This document shows, piece by piece, positions 34,215 through 43,202 of a stretch of 64,000 bases of DNA (position 1 is its first letter; every line of letters starts with the position of its first letter). A model generated the notes under the pieces. That model was given only the letters and a program-made list of their open reading frames with translations, did not search any database and had not been told where the DNA came from. Both the position numbers and the translations under genes were made by a program. Origin of the DNA: Nocardiopsis sp. MG754419. GTDB lineage: Bacteria > Actinomycetota > Actinomycetes > Streptosporangiales > Streptosporangiaceae. Location: NCBI RefSeq assembly GCF_018207095.1, contig NZ_QOCZ01000005.1:39285-103284 (forward strand). Direction: 5' to 3'.

Positions 34215-36014
34215 CTAGCGCCCGGAGACCGTTCGGTACCATCCGGGCTCGGACAGCAGTTCGGCGTGGGTGCCCGACTGCAACACCCGACCGTCGCGGA
34301 CCACGTGGATCCGGTCCACCCGGTCCAGCCCGGTGAGGTCGTGGGTGATGAGCAGTGTGGAGAACCCCTCCGTGGCGTCGAGCAGGTCTGCGACCACGGC
34401 GTCCCGGGTGTCCGGGTCCAGGTGCGCCGTCGGCTCGTCCAGCACCAGCACCCGGGGCGCGGCCAGCACCGCGCGGGCCAGGGCCAACCGTTGCACCATG
34501 CCGCCGCTCAGACCGAGCCCGTGCGACCCGACCCGGGTGTCCAACCCCAGGGGCATCGCCTCGACCTCACCGGCCAGGCGGGCCCGGCGCAGGGCCTCCC
34601 ACAGCGCGTCGTCGGAGCAGCCGGGCCGCGCCAGGCGCAGGTTCTCGCGCAGGGTCGAGCCGAACACGTGCGGGTCCTGCGGTACCCCGGAGACCACGCA
34701 CCGCACCTCGTCGGCGGGGAGTGCGGTGATGTCGGCACCGCCGACCTCCACGCGCCCGCCGTCGGGGTCGCGGAAGCGCAGCAGGACCGACGCCAGGGTG
34801 CTCTTGCCCGCACCGCTCGGCCCGATCACGGCCACGGTCTCGCCTGCCGCGATCTCCAGGTCGACCCCGTCCAGGGCCCACGGTTCCTCGGGCCCGTACC
34901 GCACCCGGAGGTCGCGGACACGGACGGGGACGGCGGCGTCCGGATCGACCACCGGAGCCTCGCGTTCCGAGGACCCCTCACGGTGGGGATCCTCGTCGAG
35001 GGACGGCCCGGCCAGAGAGGGCGGTGTGTCCAGGATCCCGAACAGCCGCTCACCCGACGCCCGGATCGAGCCCAGGCGTGCGGCGACGGCCGGCAGGGGT
35101 GCGACGATCTCGAAGGCGGCCAGCGTCGTCAGCACCAGCACGGCCAACGCGGTGGGGCCGATCGCGCCGTCCTCCACGGCCGTCACCCCCAGGAACAACG
35201 CCCCCCACACGGTCATCCCGGTGATGAGGGCGGTGAACCCGGCGCTCAGCCCCAGGGTGGCGGCGTCGCGGCGAGCCACCCGGGTGAGTTCGGCGTCCGC
35301 CTCCATGACCCGGGCCACCTGTTGGTCCATCGCCCCGTAGGCGACCAGGTCGGGTGCGCCCTGGAGGGTGTCCACCAGGGTGGTGGACAGGACACCGCGC
35401 GCCGCCGCCTCGCGCCGTCCCGGTCCCCGGCCCAGTGCGGCCGCCATGAGCGGGACCGCCAGACCCGCGAGCAGCAGACCCCCGGCCAGCAGCAGCCCGC
35501 CCGGCACGTACACCACGGTCAGGAACAGCACGGTGGCGCCGCCGGTCACCACGGACACCAGCGGCGGGGTGAGCCCGCGCACCAACAGGTCGAGCGTGGT
35601 CTCGGTGTCGTTGACCAGACGGGAGACCAGGTCCCCGGAACGGAACCGGCCGAACGGCTCGGTCCGCGCCAGCCGTTCGTAGACCCGCACGCGCACCTGG
35701 GCGAGGGTGCGGAACGCGGCGTCGTGGGTCACCAGACGTTCGAGGTAGCGCGTCACGCCCTTGCTCACACCGAGGGCGCGGGTGGCGACCACGGCCACGC
35801 TCAACGCGGTGATCGAGGGATGGTTCGCCGCGGTGGCCAGCATCCACGCGGCCACGCCCAGCAGGGCCACCCCGGAGCCGGTGGCGGCGGCCCCCAACAG
35901 CACGCCGAGGGCGAAGCGGGCGCTCCGCGGCCGGGCCAGACCGATCATCCGGAGCAGGGGGTCCCGACGCCGTTCGCGCGCGTCGACGGCGACATCGGTG
36001 GGCGGGGCGCTCAT
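34215..36014 (-). CDS. cydC: CydC-type ABC exporter subunit
   Basis: A 599-residue half transporter: six-span membrane domain (about 30-310), then ATPase domain with Walker A GPSGAGKST, signature GLSGGMVQRLALAR, and Walker B VLVLDEPTAHLD. With CydD it exports thiols and supports assembly of cytochrome bd. It overlaps cydD as ATGA (36011-36014), and ATG 36014 has GAGAGGG upstream. In Streptomyces the two halves are often fused in one protein; here they are separate. Confidence 0.9.
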   Translation of the reverse strand: MSAPPTDVAVDARERRRDPLLRMIGLARPRSARFALGVLLGAAATGSGVALLGVAAWMLATAANHPSITALSVAVVATRALGVSKGVTRYLERLVTHDAAFRTLAQVRVRVYERLARTEPFGRFRSGDLVSRLVNDTETTLDLLVRGLTPPLVSVVTGGATVLFLTVVYVPGGLLLAGGLLLAGLAVPLMAAALGRGPGRREAAARGVLSTTLVDTLQGAPDLVAYGAMDQQVARVMEADAELTRVARRDAATLGLSAGFTALITGMTVWGALFLGVTAVEDGAIGPTALAVLVLTTLAAFEIVAPLPAVAARLGSIRASGERLFGILDTPPSLAGPSLDEDPHREGSSEREAPVVDPDAAVPVRVRDLRVRYGPEEPWALDGVDLEIAAGETVAVIGPSGAGKSTLASVLLRFRDPDGGRVEVGGADITALPADEVRCVVSGVPQDPHVFGSTLRENLRLARPGCSDDALWEALRRARLAGEVEAMPLGLDTRVGSHGLGLSGGMVQRLALARAVLAAPRVLVLDEPTAHLDPDTRDAVVADLLDATEGFSTLLITHDLTGLDRVDRIHVVRDGRVLQSGTHAELLSEPGWYRTVSGR

Positions 36015-37738
36015 GGTGCGACCCTCTCGCTGAGCAGGGGCAGGTGGGCGGTGCGCAGGTGGGTCCCGGACACGGAGGCGGCCCAGCCGGTGTCGTGGGC
36101 GACGATCACGGCGGTGCGCCCCTCCAACAGCCGGGCCACCGCGGTGCGCACCGCCGCGGCGTTCTCCGGGTCCAGATGGGCGGTGGGCTCGTCCAGCAGC
36201 ACCAGGGGCGCGTCCCGGCACAGTGCCCTCGCCAGGGCGATGCGTTGGCGCTGACCGGCCGACAACCGTGCTCCGCGTTCACCCAGCCGAGTGTCGTAGC
36301 CCTGGGGCAGGGCGCGGATGAACCCGTCGGCCTCGGCGAGCCGCGCGGCCTCCCGGACCCGCGCGAGATCGGCCTCGGGGGCCCCGAGTCGGATGTTGTC
36401 GGTCACCGACACGTCGAACAGGTACGGGTGCTGCGGGACCCAGGCGATGCCCGCGCGCCAGTCCTCGACCGGCACGTCCTCGAACGGGGTCCACGCGCCA
36501 CCGGGGGCGCGCACGGAGATCCGGCCCTCGGTGGGCGTGTTCAGGCGCAGCAGCAGGGACAACAGGGTGGTCTTGCCCGATCCGCTGGGGCCGGTGAGCA
36601 GCAGGTGTTCGCCGGCGTGGAGGGTCAGGTCCACTCCGGCCAGGGCGGGGGCGTCCCGTCCGGGGTGGCGCATCCCCACCGCCTCCAGCCGCAGGTCGCC
36701 GCCGGCCGCCGGGGAGGCCTCGCCGGTAGGGGGCGGGGCCGGACGGTCGGAGTCGTGGCCGCGCTCGCGTTCCAGCTCGGTGAAGACCTGGTCGGCCGCG
36801 GCGATCCCCTCCATGCTGGCGTGGAACCGGGCGCCGACCTCGCGCAGCGGCAGGTACGCCTCGGGGGCCAGGATCAGGACGAGCAGGGCGGTCTGGTAGT
36901 CCATGTGGCCGCCCAGCAGGCGCAGCCCGACCTCCACCGCGACCAGGGCGACGGCGAGGGTGGCGAGCAGTTCCAGCGCGAAGGCGGACAGGAACGCGAT
37001 CCGCAGCGTGCCCATGGTGGCCTTGCGGTGGTCCTCGCCCACCTGACGGATGATCGCGGCCTGGGCCTTGGCCCGGCGGAACACCGCCAGGGTCTGCAGC
37101 CCCTCCACCACGTCGAGGAAGTGGCCGCCCAACCGGCTCAGCAGTTTCCACTGACGGTCGGTGCGCTGCTGGGTGTGCATGCCGATCAGCGCCATGAAGA
37201 CGGGGATGAGCGGCAGCGTGACCAGGATGACGATCCCGGAGATCCAGTCGGCCCAGAACACCACGGCCAGGACGGCCAGCGGCACGATCGCGGAGAGCAC
37301 CAGCTGGGGAAGGTAGCGGGAGAAGTACTCGTCGAGGGCGTCGAGTCCGCGGGTGGCCAGGGTGACGAGTTCCCCGGCCCTGGGCGCGCCGTCCTCGCGG
37401 TCCCCGCCGTCGGCCAACCACACCCTGCCGGAGCCGGTCACGTGGGAGACGAGTCTGCGGCGCAGCTGCGACTTGGTGCGGGCGGCGCTGTGCAGTGCGG
37501 AGGTCTCGGCGACGTACGACAACAGCGCGCGGGTGAGGGCGACCGCGGCGACCAGGCCGATCATCGGGCCGAGGACGTCCATGCCCTCCCCGGCCCAGGC
37601 GCCCGTGATGACGCGGGCCAGGAGCCAGGCCTGGGCGAGGATCAGGCCGGTGATCAGCACGCCGCCGGCGACGGTGACGGCCAGGTGGACGCGGACCGCG
37701 CTCGCGGTGCGGACCAGACGCGGATCGAGCGGTTTCAT
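36011..37738 (-). CDS. cydD: CydD-type ABC exporter subunit
   Basis: A 575-residue partner of CydC. Membrane domain about 20-300, ATPase domain with Walker A GPSGSGKTT, signature RLSAGQRQRIALARAL and Walker B LVLLDEPTAHLD. ATG 37738 has GAGGT upstream and is preferred over further in-frame upstream positions, which fall in the spacer hairpin region. There is a 178-nt gap with a hairpin to cydB, so cydDC may be only partly cotranscribed with cydAB. Confidence 0.9.
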   Translation of the reverse strand: MKPLDPRLVRTASAVRVHLAVTVAGGVLITGLILAQAWLLARVITGAWAGEGMDVLGPMIGLVAAVALTRALLSYVAETSALHSAARTKSQLRRRLVSHVTGSGRVWLADGGDREDGAPRAGELVTLATRGLDALDEYFSRYLPQLVLSAIVPLAVLAVVFWADWISGIVILVTLPLIPVFMALIGMHTQQRTDRQWKLLSRLGGHFLDVVEGLQTLAVFRRAKAQAAIIRQVGEDHRKATMGTLRIAFLSAFALELLATLAVALVAVEVGLRLLGGHMDYQTALLVLILAPEAYLPLREVGARFHASMEGIAAADQVFTELERERGHDSDRPAPPPTGEASPAAGGDLRLEAVGMRHPGRDAPALAGVDLTLHAGEHLLLTGPSGSGKTTLLSLLLRLNTPTEGRISVRAPGGAWTPFEDVPVEDWRAGIAWVPQHPYLFDVSVTDNIRLGAPEADLARVREAARLAEADGFIRALPQGYDTRLGERGARLSAGQRQRIALARALCRDAPLVLLDEPTAHLDPENAAAVRTAVARLLEGRTAVIVAHDTGWAASVSGTHLRTAHLPLLSERVAP

Positions 37739-37852
37739 GCGCGGGAGACCTCGTGTGGACGTCGGGACGGTCCCGTGCGGGCGGGACCGCGATGGCCGGA
37801 GAACGCTGGGTCGCGGTACGGGCCCAGTATCGCCCCCGTGGCCCGGACGGCG

Positions 37853-37895
37853 CCGTACCCCCGGCCTCCGGGGCGATACGGAGGCGGAGGTACGG
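37853..37895 (-). terminator. Hairpin between cydB and cydD
   Basis: CCGTACC/GGTACGG (37853-37859 with 37889-37895) enclosing CCTCCG/CGGAGG and CCG/CGG. It lies 22 nt past the cydB stop and could reduce read-through into cydDC. Confidence 0.55.
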
Positions 37896-37916
37896 GGTCG
37901 TGGGTGCCGGGCGGGG

Positions 37917-38954
37917 TCAGGCGGTCTTCTCGGGTGCGCCCTCGCTCTCGACCGTGGCCCCGGTGATCTGTTCACCGGTGACCCGCTTGCGGAACACCCA
38001 GTAGCTCCAGGCCTGGTAGCCCAGGACCACCGGCAGGAACACCACGGCCACCCACGTCATGACGGTCAGCGTGTAGTCGCCCGAGGACGCGTTGGCGACC
38101 GTCAGGCTGAACGCCGGGTCGGTGGTGGAGGGCAGCACGTTCGGGAAGAGCGATCCGAACAGCGCGGTCACCGCCGTCAGGATGGTCACGGCCGTGGCGA
38201 GGAAGGACCATCCCTCCCGACGGAACCAGACCGCCGCGACCCCGCCCACCAGGGCCGCGGCGGCGATGAGGACGAGCGGCAGGGTCCAGGGCGCACCGTG
38301 CGCGGACTGGGTCCACAGCAGGAAGCCGGCTCCGGAGGGGACCGCGACGCAGGCGGTGTACATCGCGGCCCGCCGGGCGCGGATCCGGACCGGCCCGTCG
38401 GTCTTGAGGGTCAGGAAGACCGCGCCGTGCAGCGTGAACAGCGACAGGGTCGTCAGCCCGCCCAGCAGGGCGTACGGGTTGAACAGGTCGAGCAGGGACG
38501 CGGTGACGATCTGGTCGGCGTCCATGGCCACGCCGCGGACGATGTTGGCGAAGGCCACGCCCCACAGGAACGCGGGTGTGGCGCTGCCGAAGAAGATCGC
38601 CCGGTCCCACCAGTCCTGCCAGCGGGGGTCGTCGCGCTTGCCCCGGTACTCGAACGCCACACCGCGCAGGATGAGCGCGATGAGGATGAGGAAGAACGGT
38701 ACGTAGAACCCGCTGAAGAGGGAGGCGTACCAGGCGGGGAAGGCGGCGAACATGGCGCCGCCGGCGGTGATCACCCACACCTCGTTGGCGTCCCAGACCG
38801 GGCCGATCGAGTTGATGGCGACCCGACGGTCGGTGGAGTTGCGCCGGCCCATGAAGGGCAGCAGGGTGCCCACCCCGAAGTCGAACCCCTCCAGGACGAA
38901 GTAGCCGATCCACAGCACGGCGATGGCGATGAACCAGATGACGGCCAGTTCCAT
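37917..38954 (-). CDS. cydB: Cytochrome bd ubiquinol oxidase subunit II
   Basis: A 345-residue polytopic subunit with about eight to nine spans. The N-terminus reads WIGYFVLEGFDFGVGTLLPF and WDANEVWVITAGGAMFAAFP, both conserved in CydB. It stabilises the haem-bearing subunit I. The start at 38954 is 12 nt after the cydA stop, so both are translated from one message. Ends before the hairpin at 37853. Confidence 0.95.
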   Translation of the reverse strand: MELAVIWFIAIAVLWIGYFVLEGFDFGVGTLLPFMGRRNSTDRRVAINSIGPVWDANEVWVITAGGAMFAAFPAWYASLFSGFYVPFFLILIALILRGVAFEYRGKRDDPRWQDWWDRAIFFGSATPAFLWGVAFANIVRGVAMDADQIVTASLLDLFNPYALLGGLTTLSLFTLHGAVFLTLKTDGPVRIRARRAAMYTACVAVPSGAGFLLWTQSAHGAPWTLPLVLIAAAALVGGVAAVWFRREGWSFLATAVTILTAVTALFGSLFPNVLPSTTDPAFSLTVANASSGDYTLTVMTWVAVVFLPVVLGYQAWSYWVFRKRVTGEQITGATVESEGAPEKTA

Positions 38955-38966
38955 GGTCTACGGCTC

Positions 38967-40412
38967 CTAGTAGCTGAAGTGCGGGATTCGGGACTCGTCC
39001 TCGTCGTTCTCCAGGTCGGGAACGAGGTGGGACGGGCCCTTCTTGACGTACTTCCAGAGCAGTCCGGCCTCCACCACGAACAGGAGCCCGTAGACGGCGG
39101 TGAAGATCCCCAGGCTCATCGCGACGGTGCCCAGACTCACGCCGGGGGAGACGCTGTCGGCGGTGAGCAGCTCACCGTGGACGGTCCAGGGCTGGCGGCC
39201 CATCTCGGTGAGCACCCACCCGAAGATGTTGGCGAGCAGGGCGGCGGGCAGCGCGATGATCGCGCCGTAGTAGAACCACTTGCTCCGTGGCGTGCGTTCT
39301 CGTCCGCGGGTGAGCCACAGGCCCAGCGCGGCCATGCCCACACCGAACATCCCCAGCCCGATCATCAGGCGGAAGGACCAGTAGACGACGAACACGTTGG
39401 GGATGTAGTCGCCCGGTCCGTAGAACTCCTCGTAGGCCTCCTGGAGGTTGTTCATGCCGTGCACCTCGCCGTCGAAGTGCCCGGTGGCCAGGAAGCTGAG
39501 GACGTTGGGGACGGTGACGTCGATGGGGTTGTAGCGCGCCTCGGTGTCGCCGATCGCGAAGGTGGAGAACGGGGCGCCCTCCTCGGTGTCCCACAGTGCC
39601 TCCGCCGCGGCGAGCTTCATGGGTTCGTACTCCGCCGCGAGCTTGGCCTGATGGTCGCCGGAGAAGATCGTGAGCGAGGCGGCCAGGAGGGTGAAGACGA
39701 GGCCGACCTTGAGCGTGGACCGGAACAGTGCGAAGTCCCGCGCGGGCGGAGTGACGCCGACGTCACCCGTGTCGTTGTGTCCGATGTTGCGCCAGAGCTT
39801 GAAGGCGCTGACCGCGACCACGAACAGTCCGGCGGTGATGAACGCCGCCGAGACGGTGTGGAGGTAGGTGGACCAGGCCTGGTCGTTGCTCAGCACGGCC
39901 CAGATGTCGTTGAGCTCGGCGCGGCCGGTCTCCGGGTTGATCTCGAAACCGACCGGGCGGCGCATCCAGGCGTTGGCGGCGAGGATGAAGTAGGCCGACA
40001 GGTTGGTGCCGATGGCGACCATCCAGATGCAGGCCAGGTGGACCCCGCGGGGGAGTCGGTGCCAGCCGAAGATCCAGAGGCCGATGAAGGTCGACTCCAG
40101 GAAGAAGGCCAGCAGAGCCTCCATCGCCAGGGGCGCCCCGAAGACGTCGCCGACGAAGCGGGAGTACTCGCTCCAGTTCATGCCGAACTGGAACTCCTGC
40201 ACGATGCCGGTGACCACGCCCATGGCGAAGTTGATGAGGAACAGCTTGCCGAAGAACTGCGTGGCCTGCAGGTACTCGTGTCGTCCGGTCTTGTACCAGA
40301 AGGTCTGGAGCACGGCCACGATGAACGACAGGCCGATGGTCAGGGGCACGAACAGGAAGTGGTAGATCGTGGTGACCCCGAACTGCCAACGCGCCAGGTC
40401 TAGTGCTTCCAT
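38967..40412 (-). CDS. cydA: Cytochrome bd ubiquinol oxidase subunit I
   Basis: A 481-residue catalytic subunit with haems b558, b595 and d. The axial His near residue 19 lies in TIYHFLFVPLTIGLS, the conserved acids in FGAPLAMEALLAFFLEST, and the quinol-binding stretch is MKLAAAEALWDTEEGAPF, with a short Q-loop. ATG 40412 has AGAGAGG upstream; the longer frame upstream runs across the operator. The BlaI-like palindrome at 40439-40463 lies 27 nt before the start, so the oxidase is probably repressed under normal respiration. Confidence 0.95.
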   Translation of the reverse strand: MEALDLARWQFGVTTIYHFLFVPLTIGLSFIVAVLQTFWYKTGRHEYLQATQFFGKLFLINFAMGVVTGIVQEFQFGMNWSEYSRFVGDVFGAPLAMEALLAFFLESTFIGLWIFGWHRLPRGVHLACIWMVAIGTNLSAYFILAANAWMRRPVGFEINPETGRAELNDIWAVLSNDQAWSTYLHTVSAAFITAGLFVVAVSAFKLWRNIGHNDTGDVGVTPPARDFALFRSTLKVGLVFTLLAASLTIFSGDHQAKLAAEYEPMKLAAAEALWDTEEGAPFSTFAIGDTEARYNPIDVTVPNVLSFLATGHFDGEVHGMNNLQEAYEEFYGPGDYIPNVFVVYWSFRLMIGLGMFGVGMAALGLWLTRGRERTPRSKWFYYGAIIALPAALLANIFGWVLTEMGRQPWTVHGELLTADSVSPGVSLGTVAMSLGIFTAVYGLLFVVEAGLLWKYVKKGPSHLVPDLENDEDESRIPHFSY

Positions 40413-40438
40413 GCCAGCCTCTCTGGTACCGACTGCCG

Positions 40439-40463
40439 GTAGTACTACAAACTGTAGTGCTAC
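40439..40463. promoter_or_regulatory. Long palindromic operator upstream of cydA (BlaI/MecI-like)
   Basis: GTAGTACTACA-AAC-TGTAGTGCTAC: 11-bp arms with one mismatch around a 3-nt centre. The core TACTACA/TGTAGT resembles operators of BlaI/MecI/CopY-family winged-helix repressors. A second shorter inverted repeat (CCCTGT-GAA-ACAGGG, 40488-40502) lies further upstream. The rest of the spacer to 40643 shows nothing else. Confidence 0.6.
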
Positions 40464-40643
40464 TTGTCGTCGTAATAGAGGCGGGTCCCCTGTGAAACAG
40501 GGCTCATCGTGGTCGATCCCGACGCCGTGTCGCGTGTTGTTCACCGTGGAGGTGTCATCGCTGGTGGTGGAGGGTGCGGGGATCCGGAGTCCGTGCGCGG
40601 TCCGTGCGCGCCGGTGGCCTTGGCCACACCCGCCGCGTCCGCG

Positions 40644-41366
40644 TCAGCCGCGCATCTCCAGGAGCCGTTCCATGTTCTCCACCTCGGAGAGCTGGGCGTC
40701 GACCATGCCCTGGGCGAAGTCGACGACGAGGTCCTCGCGGCCCAGCTCCACCTCGGCCTCGGCCATCTCGATCCCGCCGAGGTGATGGGCGATCATCAGC
40801 TCCAGGAAGAGCACCTCGGCCTCCTCGCCCTCGGCGTCGTCCAGTTCCACCAACTGCTCGCTGGTGGCCAGACCCGGCATGTCCTCGGGCACCTCGCCCT
40901 CACCACCGCCGTGGTCGTGCCCCTCCATCCACGTCATCGGCGGCTCGGAGGCGCGGGCGCTCAGACCCCACACGGCCAGCCAGCCCTGCATCATGCCGAT
41001 CTGCGCCTGCTGGGTGCGGGCCATGTCCGTGGCGATGGTGTGGAGCTCCACGTCCTCGGTCTTGTCGAGGATGACCATCGACATGTCCACGGCCTGCGCG
41101 TGGTGTGCGCTCATGTCGCGGAGGAAACCGGCGTCGGCACCGGTGTCCAACGGATAGGAGGGTCGGCCCAGAAGGAAGCCCGCGGCCAGGGCCAGCGCGA
41201 CCAGGATCACGGTCATCCACAGGGGAGTGGAGCGTCGGGCGCGAGGCGTGGGGTCGGCCTGCGCGGTCGCTCCCGAGAACCCCGCGGGCGGCGCCCCGTC
41301 GTCCTCGTGTCCGCCCGTCTCGGCGTCGCCGCCGTCGCCGGAGTCCGCCCCGGTCACATGCCCCAT
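40644..41366 (-). CDS. DUF305 membrane-anchored protein
   Basis: A 240-residue protein: an acidic N-terminal tail, one transmembrane helix (LWMTVILVALALAAGFLLG, about 50-68), then an extracytoplasmic DUF305 four-helix fold with two His-rich repeats, MSAHHAQAVDMSMVI and MIAHHLGGIEMAEAEV. DUF305 proteins are often linked with copper handling; metal binding here is inferred from the HH and Met residues. ATG 41366 has AGGGTGG upstream. It is divergent from the DUF3105 gene, with which it commonly co-occurs. Confidence 0.85.
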   Translation of the reverse strand: MGHVTGADSGDGGDAETGGHEDDGAPPAGFSGATAQADPTPRARRSTPLWMTVILVALALAAGFLLGRPSYPLDTGADAGFLRDMSAHHAQAVDMSMVILDKTEDVELHTIATDMARTQQAQIGMMQGWLAVWGLSARASEPPMTWMEGHDHGGGEGEVPEDMPGLATSEQLVELDDAEGEEAEVLFLELMIAHHLGGIEMAEAEVELGREDLVVDFAQGMVDAQLSEVENMERLLEMRG

Positions 41367-41455
41367 TCGAACCACCCTGGTCAAATCGCCCAACTCTGGT
41401 GCCAAAGTAGAGGATAGGAAAGTCCTGTACGACCACATGTATCTCAGGAGTCCCA

Positions 41456-42226
41456 GTGGCCAAGAAGTCGAAGGCGGAGGAGCGCCGCGCCCGTGCGGCC
41501 GCGCTGCGCGAGGAGCAGCGCAAGAAGGAGCGACGCAACAAAGCCCTCAAGGTCGCGGGTGCCTCCGTGGCCGGTGCCGCGGTCCTCGGCCTTCTGGGCA
41601 CGGCCATCTTCATGGAGCTGCGCAGCCGCAACATCGACGGTGTCGCAGAGTACACGATCGACGAGTACAACCACGTCGCCACCGGAGAACGTGTCGACTA
41701 CGAGCAGTCCCCTCCGGTCGGCGGGCAGCACTGGAGCAGCTGGCAGAACTGCGGTGTCTACCCCGAGCCGGTCATGCCGGAGTTCGGTGTGCACTCCCTG
41801 GAGCACGGCGCCGTGTGGATCACCTACGACCCGGAACTCCCCCAGGACGAGGTGGACGCTCTGGAGGGGTTCTACAACCCCGGCGACTACCTGCTGATCA
41901 CCCCCTACGAGGGTGACATGGACGCGCCGATCGTGGCCTCCAGTTGGGGTCGTCAGATCACCGCCGAGAGCGCCGACGACGAGAACCTCGCCCGCTACGT
42001 GCAGATGTACGAGCGCGGCACCGACGTCCCCGAACCCGGTGCCGCCTGCTCGGGCGCGGTCCAGGAGACCGCCCCCCAGGTCGAGGCGCAGATCGCCGCG
42101 CAGGGTGAGGAGGCCGAGGCGCTGGAGGAGGCCGACAGCGACGAGGAGGGCTCCGACTCCGACAACCAGGACACCGACGCGGGTGACGGGGACGCGGCGG
42201 AGGACACCGAGGAGGAGTCCCGGTAG
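41456..42226 (+). CDS. DUF3105 membrane protein
   Basis: A 256-residue protein: a very basic, coiled-coil-like N-terminus (about 1-30), one transmembrane helix (about 31-52), an extracytoplasmic DUF3105 domain with PPVGGQHWSSWQNCGVY, HSLEHGAVWITY and a second conserved Cys, then an acidic tail of about 50 residues. Function is unknown; the His, Cys and Trp residues suggest metal binding. GTG 41456 has AGGAG upstream. The 89-nt divergent spacer with DUF305 points to shared control. Confidence 0.85.
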   Translation: MAKKSKAEERRARAAALREEQRKKERRNKALKVAGASVAGAAVLGLLGTAIFMELRSRNIDGVAEYTIDEYNHVATGERVDYEQSPPVGGQHWSSWQNCGVYPEPVMPEFGVHSLEHGAVWITYDPELPQDEVDALEGFYNPGDYLLITPYEGDMDAPIVASSWGRQITAESADDENLARYVQMYERGTDVPEPGAACSGAVQETAPQVEAQIAAQGEEAEALEEADSDEEGSDSDNQDTDAGDGDAAEDTEEESR

Positions 42227-42267
42227 ACCCGGCCGTTCCGCGTTTGACCCCAGGGCGTCGTACGTAC

Positions 42268-42305
42268 GGGGGCGCGGGCGGCGACACCGCCGTTCCCGCG
42301 CCCCC
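42268..42305. terminator. Bidirectional terminator between DUF3105 and DUF3515 genes
   Basis: GGGGGCGCGGG/CCCGCGCCCCC with an inner CGGCG/CGCCG, loop ACAC and bulged TT. It lies 42 nt after one stop and 12 nt past the convergent one. Confidence 0.75.
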
Positions 42306-42317
42306 GACGACGTTCCG

Positions 42318-42776
42318 TCAGACGCCGCTGTCGGCGCGCTCCTCCAGATGTTCGGCGACCAGTTCGCTCACTTCCGACAGCGCGCCCGCGGGGGCACCGT
42401 ACGACGTGGGGATGGTCAGCTCGACGTAGGCCTCGCGCTGGACCGCGACGAACATGGTGGGCGCGTCCTCCGGCTGCGGCAGCCAGAGCACCTCACCGAC
42501 CTCCTGGAGCAACGAGTCGATCTCCAGCCCGGCGGGGCGGGGAACCCCGCAGCGCAGGCCGATGGGCGGGTCGCCCCAGGCCGCCATCACGTCCGACTCG
42601 GGACGGATCGTGGCGCGGTCGGCGCCGAGGAGGGTGTCGGGCAGGTCGGCGACGAGGTCGGCACAGGGCTCGGCCGTGTTCGGTTGGGCCTCGAAGGGCT
42701 GCATCTGGACCGTCTGCCCACAACCGGCCGCCAGCAGGACGACGACGGCGGCCGCCCCCCAGTACCGTTTCAGCAC
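42318..42776 (-). CDS. DUF3515 lipoprotein
   Basis: A 152-residue small lipoprotein with signal peptide and lipobox LLAAGC (Cys near residue 19). The mature part has two more Cys (EPCADL and LRCGVPRP) that could form a disulfide. DUF3515 proteins are conserved in actinobacteria beside thiL and an Lrp-type gene, without known function. The GTG at 42776 is preceded by GAGCGAGG. It follows the RAM-domain gene by 32 nt on the same strand. Confidence 0.82.
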   Translation of the reverse strand: MLKRYWGAAAVVVLLAAGCGQTVQMQPFEAQPNTAEPCADLVADLPDTLLGADRATIRPESDVMAAWGDPPIGLRCGVPRPAGLEIDSLLQEVGEVLWLPQPEDAPTMFVAVQREAYVELTIPTSYGAPAGALSEVSELVAEHLEERADSGV

Positions 42777-42808
42777 AAGCAACCTCGCTCCGTCGACGCG
42801 GTCGACAC

Positions 42809-43042
42809 TCAGATGTTGACGATGGGACAGGTCAGGGTCCGGGCGATCCCGTCGAGCCGTTGGATGCGGGCGACCACGAGGGCGCCCAGGGCGTCGATGT
42901 CCTCGGCCGCGGCCTGAACGATCACATCGTAGGGACCCGTGACGTCGTTCGCCTGCTCGACCCCGTCGATCCCACGAATGTGCTCCGCCACCTCGGCGGA
43001 CCGGCCGACCTCGGTCTGGACCAGGATGTACGCCTGCACCAT
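42809..43042 (-). CDS. Stand-alone Lrp/AsnC ligand-binding (RAM) protein
   Basis: A 77-residue protein consisting only of the effector-binding domain of Lrp/AsnC regulators: MVQAYILVQTEVGRSAEVAE, then DVTGPYDVIVQAA. There is no helix-turn-helix, so it cannot bind DNA alone; it may be an amino-acid sensor that pairs with full-length Lrp proteins. The ATG has AAGGAG about 9 nt upstream. It heads an operon with DUF3515 and is divergent from thiL. Confidence 0.88.
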   Translation of the reverse strand: MVQAYILVQTEVGRSAEVAEHIRGIDGVEQANDVTGPYDVIVQAAAEDIDALGALVVARIQRLDGIARTLTCPIVNI

Positions 43043-43189
43043 GTTGTCTACTCCTTCGTGCTGTACGGGGGTGTGCCGAGAGCGGGCGTCGTCCGAGCCC
43101 CGGCACGGCCGGAGCACGACCATGACGAACGGAAGACGAACATAAGGCCCGACCGCCGGGTCCGGGACCTCTGCGCCGGAGCGTCACCG

Positions 43190-43195
43190 TACCCT
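43190..43195 (+). promoter_or_regulatory. -10 hexamer for leaderless thiL
   Basis: TACCCT exactly 7 nt before the GTG start, with no ribosome binding site. Confidence 0.45.
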
Positions 43196-43202
43196 GATCT
43201 TC

